Shown here: positions 7,353 through 15,356 of the stretch, one piece after another
Numbering within the stretch: position 1 is the first letter of the stretch
Layout of the letters: every line of letters starts with the position of its first letter
Origin: Thermoplasmatota archaeon
GTDB lineage: Archaea > Thermoplasmatota > Thermoplasmata > UBA10834
Assembly (NCBI GenBank): GCA_030836605.1
Contig: JAUPMC010000061.1
Span: 1 to 19,237 of the forward strand
Direction: 5' to 3'
DNA: 19,237 bases
The notes under the pieces: generated by a model
What the model saw: the letters and a program-made list of their open reading frames with translations, nothing else
Databases searched by the model: none
What the model was told of the DNA's origin: nothing
Translations under genes and position numbers: made by a program

Positions 7353-8641
7353 CGGAACTCAACGTGCACTCGCTCGCGAGGGTCGAGGGACACGGCGGCA
7401 TCACCGTCACTCTGGACGGCAAGAAGGTCAAGAGCGTCACGCTGGACATACACGAAGGGCCGAGGCTCATCGAGCAGCTCGTCAGGGGCATGAAGCCCGA
7501 GGACGACGTGAACACGGTCCCGAGGATATGCGCCATATGCACGCTCTCGCACAAGTTCGCGGCCATACGGGGCATGGAGAAGGCGCTCGGCATCACGCCG
7601 CCCGAGAAGGCGCACCTGACGAGGGAGCTGATGATGCTCGGCGAGAGCATCGAGAGCAACTCGCTCCACACGATGCTCCTGGCGCTCCCGGACTTCCTCG
7701 GCTACCCATCCGCGGTCGCCATGCTGAACGACTACACGGACGACGTGAAGAGGGCGCTGAGGCTCAAGAAGTTCGGCAACCACATCATGGAGACCACGAG
7801 CGGCAGGATCGTCCACGGCGAGAACCCGATCATCGGGGGCTTCGGGAAGTACCCGGGCAAGAAGGCCCTCGAGGACATCAAGGCGAAGTCGCACGAGATG
7901 ATCCCCGACGTGAAGAGGGTCGTCGAGCTCTTCGCGGGCATAGAGATGCCCAAGTACGCCGAGGTCGACAAGGACAAGGTGTTCATGTCGGTGGACGCGC
8001 CGAAGAAGAAGTACCACATGTACGGCGACCGGACGCTCATATCGAACGGCAAGGACTTCGATGTCGAGGACTACAAGAAGTACACGAACGAGAGGGTCGT
8101 CGCCCACTCGTTCGCGAAGAGGTCCCTCTACAACGAGAAGACGTTCATGGTGGGCGCGAACGCCAGGATGATCAACATGGGCAAGCGGCTCGGGGGCGAG
8201 GCGGCGGACCTGCTCAAGGAGCACTACGACAAGGCCTGGCTCAGGAACCCGCTCTACAACGACCTCGCGCAGGCCATAGAGCTGGTCTGGGCGATGGAGA
8301 GCCTGCCGGAGGCGTGCGACAGGGTGATGGCGATGGACGACCCGCCGCACGAGCAGCCGACGAGGCTCACGGGCTCGGGCACTGGCGCCGTCGAGGCGCC
8401 CAGGGGCACGCTGTACCACCACTACGAGCTCAAGGACGGGCTCGTCGACGTGGCGGACATCATCACGCCGACCGCGCAGAACCTGGACGACATCGAGATA
8501 CACCTGAAGCTCACGGCCGAGAGGATGCTCGCCGAGGGCAAGGGGACTGACGAGGTCAGGCTGGGCCTCGAGACCGTCGCGAGGGCGTACGACCCATGCA
8601 TAAGCTGCGCCACACACCTGGTGACCCTGAAGAGGGCCTGA
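7349..8641 (+). CDS. hydA: [NiFe] hydrogenase (group 3b type), large catalytic (alpha) subunit
   Basis: The protein has 430 residues. The N-terminal nickel motif is RICAICTLSH (C61, C64, H68) and the C-terminal one is DPCISCATH (C417, C420, H423). Together they supply the four cysteines of the NiFe(CN)2CO site. Seven residues, LVTLKRA, follow H423 and match the short tail removed on maturation in this family. It catalyses reversible H2 oxidation, and in relatives also sulfur reduction. ATG at 7349 overlaps the hydD stop (ATGA), with AGGAGG about seven bases upstream. The last 46 bases also encode the start of the maturation protease. It was assigned to group 3b from the HydBGDA gene set; a group 3c or 3d enzyme would have other partners. 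Confidence 0.95.
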   Translation: MTELNVHSLARVEGHGGITVTLDGKKVKSVTLDIHEGPRLIEQLVRGMKPEDDVNTVPRICAICTLSHKFAAIRGMEKALGITPPEKAHLTRELMMLGESIESNSLHTMLLALPDFLGYPSAVAMLNDYTDDVKRALRLKKFGNHIMETTSGRIVHGENPIIGGFGKYPGKKALEDIKAKSHEMIPDVKRVVELFAGIEMPKYAEVDKDKVFMSVDAPKKKYHMYGDRTLISNGKDFDVEDYKKYTNERVVAHSFAKRSLYNEKTFMVGANARMINMGKRLGGEAADLLKEHYDKAWLRNPLYNDLAQAIELVWAMESLPEACDRVMAMDDPPHEQPTRLTGSGTGAVEAPRGTLYHHYELKDGLVDVADIITPTAQNLDDIEIHLKLTAERMLAEGKGTDEVRLGLETVARAYDPCISCATHLVTLKRA

Positions 8642-9108
8642 GGGCCGCGCTCGAGGGCGTGGCCGGCCCGGGGCCGGTCTATGTCCTTGGGCTGGGCTAC
8701 GTCGACAAGGCCGACGACGGCGCCGGAGTGCTCGTGGCTGAAACCCTTAAGAAAACCTTTCCCCGGTTTTCGTACTCCGAGCATGACGGGGTCGAGGGGA
8801 CCGTGCTCGACATATCCGAGAGGGACGGGCCCGCGACCGTGTTCTTCGTGGACGCGACCGAGCTCCACGAGGCGCCAGGGACCGTGGCGGTCGTCCCCAG
8901 GGACATGATCAACGACCGCGAGATAACCACGCACAGGGTGGCCGTCGCGCTCATGGCGGCGATCCTCGAACGGTCGGGGAAGACCTCCGCAGTCATATGC
9001 ATCCAGCCTGGAACGCTGGAGTTCCGGGCCGGGACATCGGGCCAAGTGTCGTCCACCATCGAGACGCTCTCACGGGTTTTGCACCATTTGATGCTGAAAC
9101 AGAACTGA
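8596..9108 (+). CDS. Hydrogenase maturation protease (HycI/HyaD family)
   Basis: The protein has 170 residues. The N-terminal half holds LGLGYVDKADDGAG, matching the family's GxGNxxxxDDGxG, although the usual Asn is Tyr here. Likely metal ligands are D41 in that motif, D86 (FFVDATEL) and H113 (TTHRVAVAL). The enzyme uses nickel in the large subunit as a recognition signal and cuts off the C-terminal tail of HydA. The ATG at 8596 lies inside hydA, overlapping its last 46 bases. A GTG at 8659 would also be in frame and would leave the same catalytic core except for a shorter N-terminus, so the start is uncertain. As the last gene of the operon it would be co-expressed with its substrate. Confidence 0.87.
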   Translation: MHKLRHTPGDPEEGLRAALEGVAGPGPVYVLGLGYVDKADDGAGVLVAETLKKTFPRFSYSEHDGVEGTVLDISERDGPATVFFVDATELHEAPGTVAVVPRDMINDREITTHRVAVALMAAILERSGKTSAVICIQPGTLEFRAGTSGQVSSTIETLSRVLHHLMLKQN

Positions 9109-9156
9109 CGACCAGTTCGGACCCATGCGGTCTATTAGCCGATGGCGGAGGAATGC

Positions 9157-9195
9157 TCATATAGCGTCCGGGCGCTGTAACAAATCGAGGGGGAC
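9157..9195 (+). promoter_or_regulatory. Promoter of the 9196 gene
   Basis: CTCATATAGC (9157-9166) is TATA-like and predicts a start near 9189, about seven bases before the ATG. A GAGGGGG (9187-9193) sits unusually close to the ATG, so translation is probably nearly leaderless. Confidence 0.45.
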
Positions 9196-9855
9196 ATGGC
9201 GGAACTTGAGCAGGGCGACAGGGTCAGCATGGAGAGACGCAAGCGGGCCTTCACCCGCGTCGGCGTCATCGTCATAGCCATGGTCGCCTCGGTCGTCCTC
9301 TGGAGGGCGTATGCCGCTGGGTGGCTGCCATTCGACGAGGACCGGGAGTACGAACACTCGTACAGTCTCGAGATAGTCTCGGACACCGACGAGGGATACA
9401 CCCTCATGGTCCCCGTACCGTTGAACAAGACCGGGGCGCAGTATGCGGGGTTCCTCGACGAGCTCTCAGTGACGCTTGGCGAAGTGAACATCTCCGTGGT
9501 GGACACGCTTCACGGGAAGGCGCTCGAGGTGACAGGGTCCGGGAACGCTACCCTGGAATGGGACTCGAGATGGAGCGCAGAGGACGAAAGTTGGTACTTG
9601 AACATCAGCATGACCTCCGGCAGCCCTTTCGAACATGACAGCGACACGAGGGCCTCATGGATCTACTCAGACCAAGGTGGGTTGAGCGTCAGATTCTCGT
9701 TCTCCGCCGAGCAGACTTACAACGAGACGCCGACTTTCATGTCTGGAGGAGGCCCGAGCTACAGCCTCATGGACGGTGAAGGCGACTACACCCTCGATAC
9801 GCAGGTAGGATGGCAGGAGACCGTTCTCGAGTGCTACTGGGAGGCAAGCAACTAG
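9196..9855 (+). CDS. Unknown membrane-anchored extracellular protein
   Basis: I do not recognise this gene. It encodes 219 residues. A charged N-terminus (ERRKRAFTR) precedes one hydrophobic segment at about residues 21-38 (VGVIVIAMVASVVLW), which would act as an uncleaved anchor or signal. The rest is acidic and rich in Ser, Thr, Trp and Tyr, with several N-x-S/T sites (NKT, NIS, NAT, NIS, NET), as expected for a glycosylated outer domain of beta strands. There are no cysteine pairs apart from a single Cys near the end. It follows the hydrogenase operon by 87 bases but has its own TATA box, so a functional link is not implied. An in-frame ATG at 9229 is another possible start. Confidence 0.75.
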   Translation: MAELEQGDRVSMERRKRAFTRVGVIVIAMVASVVLWRAYAAGWLPFDEDREYEHSYSLEIVSDTDEGYTLMVPVPLNKTGAQYAGFLDELSVTLGEVNISVVDTLHGKALEVTGSGNATLEWDSRWSAEDESWYLNISMTSGSPFEHDSDTRASWIYSDQGGLSVRFSFSAEQTYNETPTFMSGGGPSYSLMDGEGDYTLDTQVGWQETVLECYWEASN

Positions 9856-9887
9856 CGGCGACAGTACGGCCCTCCCACACCGCGGGA

Positions 9888-9934
9888 AACCTTTATGATA
9901 GGCTATCTCATATTCTGGTTCCCGTGAGACAAAC
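9888..9934 (+). promoter_or_regulatory. Promoter of pyrG
   Basis: GGGAAAC followed by CTTTATGATA (9891-9900) is a BRE/TATA pair. The predicted start is near 9922, giving a leader of about 12 bases with a weak GTGA ribosome site. Confidence 0.6.
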
Positions 9935-11542
9935 ATGAAGGTTATTCTCGTCTCCGGAGGGGTTTTGTCAGGCCTAGGCAAGGGCATCACGGCGTCGTCC
10001 ATAGGCTGCGTCCTGCGGGCCCGGGGCGTCAACGTCACCGCGATGAAGATAGACCCGTACCTGAACTTCGACGCTGGGACACTGAACCCGTTCGAGCACG
10101 GCGAGGTGTTCGTGCTCGACGACGGGGGCGAGGCTGACCTCGACCTCGGGAACTACGAACGGTTCCTGGACGCGAACCTGACGAGCGACCATGTGATGAC
10201 CACCGGCAAGGTGTACGGGAGCGTCATAGAGAAGGAGAGGCAGGGCAACTTCCTCGGCAAGACCGTACAGATCATACCGCACATCACGAACGAGATCAAG
10301 TCGATGATATCCAACGTCGGGATCAAGTCCGGCGCGGATGTCGTGATCGTCGAGCTTGGCGGGACCGTGGGCGACATCGAGTCGATGCCGTTCCTGGAGG
10401 CCGCGAGGCAGATGCACTCGGAGATGGGCGACAAGAACATCATATTCGTGCACACGACGCTCGTGCCGATCCTGGGGACGCTCAACGAGCAGAAGACGAA
10501 ACCGACCCAGCACTCGGTGAGGGAGCTCAGGAGCCTGGGCATCCAGCCCGACGTGATCGTCGCGAGGTGCGAGCGCCCCCTGGACGACGGCGCGAGGAGG
10601 AAGATAGCCCTGTTCTGCGACGTGCCGCTCGAAGCCGTCGTGAGCGCCCCGGACGCGAAGTCGATCTACCAGGTCCCGATATTCCTGGAGGAGCAGGGGC
10701 TGACGGACTACCTGCTCGCCAGGATGGACATCGTGAAGCCCAAGAACGGGCTCACGGAGTGGAAGGGCTTCCTCGGCAAGGTCATGAAGCCCCAGCACAG
10801 CGTGAAGATACTGCTCGTTGGCAAGTACATGGACCAGCGGGACTCGTACATGAGCCACTACGAGGCCCTGACCCACGCCGGCGCGGAGCTGGACACGCGC
10901 GTGGAGTTCCTCAGGATCGAGGCGGAGGAGATACAGAAGGAGGAGTCCAGGCGCATGCTCGCGGAGGCCGACGGCATACTCATCCCGGGCGGCTTCGGCT
11001 CGAGGGGCGTCGAGGGGAAGATAGAGGCGGTCAAGTACGCCCGCGAGAACAAGGTCCCGTTCCTGGGCGTGTGCCTCGGGTTCCAGCTGGCGACGGTGGA
11101 GTTCGCCAGGGACGTGCTCCAGATGCACGACGCGAACAGCACCGAGTTCGACCCGCACACCTCGGCCCCCGTGATCGACCTCCTGCCCGAGCAGAAGAAC
11201 GTGACCAAGAAGGGCGGCTCGATGAGGCTGGGGGCGCAGCAGGTCCTGATAGAGAAGGGCTCCAAGGCCGAGAAGCTGTACGGCGCGGCCGAGGCGATGG
11301 AGAGGCACAGGCACCGGTACGAGGTCAACCCGCACTACATAGACAGGCTGCAGGAGAAGGGGTTGAAGTACACCGGCAAGTCCCCGGACGGCAAGAAGAT
11401 GGAGATACTGGAGCTCGACGGGCACCCGTTCTTCGTCGGGTCGCAGTTCCACCCGGAGTTCAAGTCGAGGCCGCAGAGGCCAGCCCCGATGCACTTCGGG
11501 CTCGTGAGGGCGGCGCTGGAGTTCTCGAAGAAGAGGGCCTAG
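9935..11542 (+). CDS. pyrG: CTP synthase
   Basis: The protein has 535 residues, the usual length. It makes CTP from UTP, ATP and glutamine. The N-terminal synthetase domain (about 1-265) has the SGGVLSGLGKGITASSIG loop, KIDPYLNFDAGTLNPFEHGE and VELGGTVGDIES. The C-terminal class I glutamine amidotransferase domain has PGGFGSRG, the nucleophile C380 in GVCLGFQLA, and H506 and E508 in QFHPEF. All catalytic residues are intact. The TAG stop (11540-11542) lies within CTAG, which also forms the stop of the opposing kinase gene. Confidence 0.97.
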   Translation: MKVILVSGGVLSGLGKGITASSIGCVLRARGVNVTAMKIDPYLNFDAGTLNPFEHGEVFVLDDGGEADLDLGNYERFLDANLTSDHVMTTGKVYGSVIEKERQGNFLGKTVQIIPHITNEIKSMISNVGIKSGADVVIVELGGTVGDIESMPFLEAARQMHSEMGDKNIIFVHTTLVPILGTLNEQKTKPTQHSVRELRSLGIQPDVIVARCERPLDDGARRKIALFCDVPLEAVVSAPDAKSIYQVPIFLEEQGLTDYLLARMDIVKPKNGLTEWKGFLGKVMKPQHSVKILLVGKYMDQRDSYMSHYEALTHAGAELDTRVEFLRIEAEEIQKEESRRMLAEADGILIPGGFGSRGVEGKIEAVKYARENKVPFLGVCLGFQLATVEFARDVLQMHDANSTEFDPHTSAPVIDLLPEQKNVTKKGGSMRLGAQQVLIEKGSKAEKLYGAAEAMERHRHRYEVNPHYIDRLQEKGLKYTGKSPDGKKMEILELDGHPFFVGSQFHPEFKSRPQRPAPMHFGLVRAALEFSKKRA

Positions 11543-14500
11543 GCGGGTCCAGGCAGCGCGGCCTTCGCGTCCTTCGGGTCCGCCTTGGGCAGCATCACCT
11601 TGAAAACCGAGCCCTTGGAGAAGTCTCCTCGGACCCTGTCCTCGACCCATATCCTGCCCTGGTACTTCTCGACGATCGTGCCGACGATGGACAGGCCGAG
11701 CCCGAACCCTTTCACGCCGGTGGCCCCGGTCGCGAACCGCTCGAACACCGTCTGTTTCCTGTCGTCCGGCACGCCCCTGCCGCGGTCCGACACGGAGACG
11801 ACCCAGAACTCACCCCTCGAGTCCTTCACCTCGTCCACCGTGACCTCGACCCTGACGACCTTGGCGCTGTCGAACTTGGCCGCGTTCATGATGATGTTCA
11901 GGAACATGTCGTTGATGTAGCCGTTCGCCCTGACGAAGTGGGCGCCCTTGGCCAGGTTCGGCACCACCTGGATGGTCTTCTCGCCTGATGACTTCGACAC
12001 GGCCTGCACGGCGTTCACGATCGGCCCGTGGATGTCGTACACCGTGAAGTCGTCCTCGGACATCGACCGGACCTTCGCGAGCTTACGTATGTTGTCTATG
12101 ACCCTCGCGTTGTTCCTGACCTGGACCAGGGCCTTCTCGGCGTACTTCTTCTGCCCCTCGTCCAGCCTCTTGTCCTGGAGGAGCAGCTCGATGTACCCCA
12201 TGATGCCCTGGTTGAAGTTGTTGATGTCGTGCGTCATGAGGTCGTTCAGGAGTGCTATCTCGTTGACGGCCAGCACCTGCCTCTCGTACAGCCTCGAGTT
12301 CTCGAGCCCGATCGAGGCGATCCCCGCGAGGACCTCCAGGACGTCTATCTGCTCCTTGCTGGGCATCTTGCGGTCCACGGGCTCGTCCACCATCATGTAG
12401 CCTATGAGCCGCCCGCTCCTGTCGTTCAGTGCGAATATGAGTATGTCCCGCTCGTGCCACGCGTCCGGGGCCGCCCTGGGGAGGTCGGCGAGCTCGGGAT
12501 GGGCGATGAAATCGAAAGCCTCAATGCCGTACTCCTGGTCCTCGAACTTGACGTAATAGGTCGTCTCCGCGACCTTGAACTCGTCCCTCATGTCCTCCAG
12601 GACCCTCTCCGCTGGGACGGTCCTGCCCAGGACGACCCACTCGGGGAACCCGGCGAGCGCCTTGGTCACGAACACGTTCCTGTTGAGGTCCAGCAACGAG
12701 ACGGACGCCCTCTTGTACCCGAACGTGTCGACGACCGCCTTCACGAGGTTGTCGAGCAGTCTGTCCAGGTCGTCCATGTACATGACCGATGTCGTGAGCT
12801 CCAGCACCCTGGACATCTGCGCGACCTTGGTCCTGCTGTCCCGGAGGAGCCTCTCCTCCGCCATGTACAGCTCCGAGTTCTCGACCGCGACCGCGGCCTG
12901 GTTCGCGAACAGCTGGACTATCTCGAAATCGGCTGGGGTGAACGTCCGGCTGCCCTCCCGGTAGATCGTCATGACGCCTATGATCTTCTCCCTGCCCCGG
13001 AGGGGGATGGACATGATCGCCTCCTTCTCGTCCGGGGTGCCCTCGACCTTGGTCGCACGGGCGTCCAACGAGGGGTCGTTGACCAGCTCCGCCTTGCCGG
13101 TCTTGGCCACGTGTCCCGTGATGCCCTCGCCGACAGGGAACGTCTCGGACATGACCTGGTCGGGGTAGGACCCCCGGGCGTGGACCGGGACCAGCATGGA
13201 CCTCTCGTCGTCGATCCTGTAGAACGTGAGCGAGTCGTACCATACGACCTCCCGGAGCTTGTCGGAGACGTACTCGTATGTGCCGCCTATCTCTATCTGC
13301 CTCTGCATGGACAGCGCGATATCGAGCAGGCCCAGCTGCGACCTCACACGCTGGTTCAGGGAGGACATCAGGTTCGCGGTCTCGAGGGCTATGGCCGCGT
13401 GGTCCGCCAGCGACGAGAGGAATATCGAGTCGTTCCTGGTGAACTTGCCGTCCCCGAGCCGGTTGTAGACGTTGATCACGCCGATGCCTCGGCCCTCGAT
13501 TATCAGGGGCGCGGAGACAATCGACTTGATGTTGAATATCTCGGCGTCCCGGATGCGGAAGTCCGGGTCGGCCATGTAGTCGTTCACGACCTCGGTCTTC
13601 AACCTGGACAGGGCACGTCCGGTCACGCCCTTCGCCGCGCTGAAGTCGAGCTTGTCGAGGATGGCGCGGTCGACGTTGTACGACGCGACCCACACGAGCT
13701 TGTTCGTCGTCTCCTCCTTGAGGCCGACCATGGCCTTCTCGCCCTTGAGAAGGGACGCGGCGTCCCTGGCCACCTGGTCGAGGACGACTCCGGGCTCCTG
13801 TCGGAAGGATATCTGCTTGCTTATCCTGTCCAGGACCGTCAGAGCGTGCTCGCGCTCCTTCGACTCCGTGAACGTGCGGGCGTTCACTATGGCCGTCGCG
13901 AGTATGTCCGTGAGCATCTCGAGGAGGGTCACGTCGTTCCTGGTGAACGCGTCCTTGGCCTCGCTCTGTATGTCGAGCACCCCGATCAGGTCGCCCCGGA
14001 ACAGGATGGGTATCGCGAGCTCGGACTTGGTCGTGCGTATTCCCTTGACCACGTACCTCGGGTCCGCGTCCACATCGCCCGTTACCAGCGTCTCGGAGAA
14101 GAACGCCGCGTGGCCGATGATGCCCTCCTTCAGCTTCAGCCTCAGGTCCCTGGGTATCTCGTTCATCCGGGTCCCGTGGCCCGCCTTGAAGTGAAGCTCT
14201 CCCCGCTCCTTGTCCATGGCCAGTATGACCACGTGCTGGTAGCCGAACCCCGCGGCGATGGACTTCGTGAACTCCGCCATGAGCTCGTCGGGGTCGAGTA
14301 TGGATGTCACCACGCGGCTTATCTTGTTGATCGTCGTGAGCTGGCTCACCCTCCTGGCGAGCTCGGCGGTCCTGGCCTCCATCTTCTTCTCGAGCTGCGT
14401 CCGGTACTTCTCGAGCTCCACCTTCTCGGACTTCTCCCTGGTCACGTTCCTCAGGACGCCCACGACGCCCAGCAGCCGGCCGTGTCCGTCCACGACAGGG

Positions 14501-15285
14501 CTTGTCTCGATGTGCACGATGGCCGGGGAGTCGCCGTTGACCGTGAGGGTCATGTCCCCGGACCAGCCTCCTTCGAGCGAGTCCTTGAACGCACGGGTCA
14601 CGTCGAAGTTCGCGGGGAGCAGCGACGCGTCAGCAGTGGGGCCCCCCATCGTCTTGTCCCTGGGGATGCCCGTGAGCGATTCGAAGGCCTTGTTCAAGTA
14701 GACGACGTTGCCATTGGCGTCGAAGACCATCACCGCGTCGGTCATCTGGTCCAGCGAGGAGTACATGTTCGTGAGGAACTCCTCCTTTGAGGCCGACTCC
14801 GTGATATCCCTCTCGAAGGAGAAGTAGTACACTTCCCCGGTCTCCTCGTCCTCGTACCTGGTGACAGTGACCTCCCAGGTCGTCCCGTCGGAGGCCCTCG
14901 CGGTCCTCGTGAACGGGAAGGCGGAGTCGTCCATGCCGCGCGCGACAGGGCAGTTCTTGCAGAAATCCTCGGATGCTAGCGCGGTCTCGAAGCACTTCTT
15001 GCCGACGAGATTGCCGTACTCCTCCCTCAGCGCAGGACCCAAGTAGACAACGGTCCGGTCGTCCCGGACGACGACGGTCCTGTACGGGAGCAGGTCCAGC
15101 AACAAAAGCCGCTGCTCCAGCGAGCCCGTGGGCTTGTGATCTCTGAGAGGCTGGGAGGAAGTCCTCGTGATCGTTGTCTCACCCTCTCTGGGCCTTCGAC
15201 AGCCGACACATAGTGAGCGGTCACCAATAAACGTTTCGAAACGGGCCACTCGCCGGGACACATATGGCACCGAAGGTGCCAGCAC
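11539..15285 (-). CDS. Large soluble sensor histidine kinase with two PAS and four GAF domains
   Basis: The protein has 1,248 residues from the GTG at 15285. Residues about 55-165 form a PAS-like domain holding C98, C109 and C112 (KKC, FCKNCP). A second PAS domain lies at about 170-285, a coiled linker to 315, then GAF-like domains at about 315-470, 480-635, 650-805 and 825-998. The kinase core has the phospho-acceptor H1019 in LMTHDINNFNQ, the N box FLNIIMNAAKF, the G1 box SDRGRGVPDD and the G2 box GVKGFGLGLSIV. There are no transmembrane helices, so it senses something in the cytoplasm. No response regulator is nearby. The first 50 residues look unstructured and the start is unsure, since there is no ATG there. 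The stop shares CTAG with pyrG. Confidence 0.93.
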   Translation of the reverse strand: MLAPSVPYVSRRVARFETFIGDRSLCVGCRRPREGETTITRTSSQPLRDHKPTGSLEQRLLLLDLLPYRTVVVRDDRTVVYLGPALREEYGNLVGKKCFETALASEDFCKNCPVARGMDDSAFPFTRTARASDGTTWEVTVTRYEDEETGEVYYFSFERDITESASKEEFLTNMYSSLDQMTDAVMVFDANGNVVYLNKAFESLTGIPRDKTMGGPTADASLLPANFDVTRAFKDSLEGGWSGDMTLTVNGDSPAIVHIETSPVVDGHGRLLGVVGVLRNVTREKSEKVELEKYRTQLEKKMEARTAELARRVSQLTTINKISRVVTSILDPDELMAEFTKSIAAGFGYQHVVILAMDKERGELHFKAGHGTRMNEIPRDLRLKLKEGIIGHAAFFSETLVTGDVDADPRYVVKGIRTTKSELAIPILFRGDLIGVLDIQSEAKDAFTRNDVTLLEMLTDILATAIVNARTFTESKEREHALTVLDRISKQISFRQEPGVVLDQVARDAASLLKGEKAMVGLKEETTNKLVWVASYNVDRAILDKLDFSAAKGVTGRALSRLKTEVVNDYMADPDFRIRDAEIFNIKSIVSAPLIIEGRGIGVINVYNRLGDGKFTRNDSIFLSSLADHAAIALETANLMSSLNQRVRSQLGLLDIALSMQRQIEIGGTYEYVSDKLREVVWYDSLTFYRIDDERSMLVPVHARGSYPDQVMSETFPVGEGITGHVAKTGKAELVNDPSLDARATKVEGTPDEKEAIMSIPLRGREKIIGVMTIYREGSRTFTPADFEIVQLFANQAAVAVENSELYMAEERLLRDSRTKVAQMSRVLELTTSVMYMDDLDRLLDNLVKAVVDTFGYKRASVSLLDLNRNVFVTKALAGFPEWVVLGRTVPAERVLEDMRDEFKVAETTYYVKFEDQEYGIEAFDFIAHPELADLPRAAPDAWHERDILIFALNDRSGRLIGYMMVDEPVDRKMPSKEQIDVLEVLAGIASIGLENSRLYERQVLAVNEIALLNDLMTHDINNFNQGIMGYIELLLQDKRLDEGQKKYAEKALVQVRNNARVIDNIRKLAKVRSMSEDDFTVYDIHGPIVNAVQAVSKSSGEKTIQVVPNLAKGAHFVRANGYINDMFLNIIMNAAKFDSAKVVRVEVTVDEVKDSRGEFWVVSVSDRGRGVPDDRKQTVFERFATGATGVKGFGLGLSIVGTIVEKYQGRIWVEDRVRGDFSKGSVFKVMLPKADPKDAKAALPGPA
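15222..15236 (-). promoter_or_regulatory. Possible kinase promoter inside the annotated 5' end
   Basis: CGTTTATTGG (15224-15233, minus strand) is a good TATA element, but it predicts a start near 15203, inside the open frame and after the GTG at 15285. No in-frame ATG or GTG follows for a long stretch. A competing TATA-like TTAAAGCTATT at about 15321-15331 (minus) would fit the GTG at 15285. Confidence 0.3.
15266..15280. promoter_or_regulatory. Perfect inverted repeat at the 5' end of the kinase gene
   Basis: GGCACC (15266-15271) and GGTGCC (15275-15280) are separated by GAA. The repeat lies just inside the kinase open frame and 45 bases from the divergent aIF2-beta TATA box. It could be an operator or an RNA hairpin near the start codon. 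Confidence 0.3.
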
Positions 15286-15324
15286 CGCGCCGGCGACGGG
15301 CGGGCGAAGCCGCTCGGCCCAATA

Positions 15325-15356
15325 GCTTTAACTAGGGAATCCACGATGGAACCACG
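15325..15356 (+). promoter_or_regulatory. Promoter of the aIF2-beta gene
   Basis: GCTTTAACTA (15325-15334) is centred about 27 bases before the ATG at 15357, so the message is predicted to be leaderless. Confidence 0.55.

Noticed and set aside
6896..8617. 573-residue minus-strand open frame across hydD and hydA
   Set aside because: Same codon-bias artefact; the hydrogenase motifs on the plus strand are decisive.
9974..11650. 558-residue minus-strand open frame across pyrG
   Set aside because: It is the antisense of a fully conserved CTP synthase and has no recognisable motif or ribosome site.
12028..14790. 920-residue open frame on the plus strand opposite the kinase gene
   Set aside because: The minus strand has clear PAS, GAF and kinase motifs. 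The plus-strand product is a low-complexity string of Leu, Val, Arg, Asp and His, as expected antisense to GC-rich codons.
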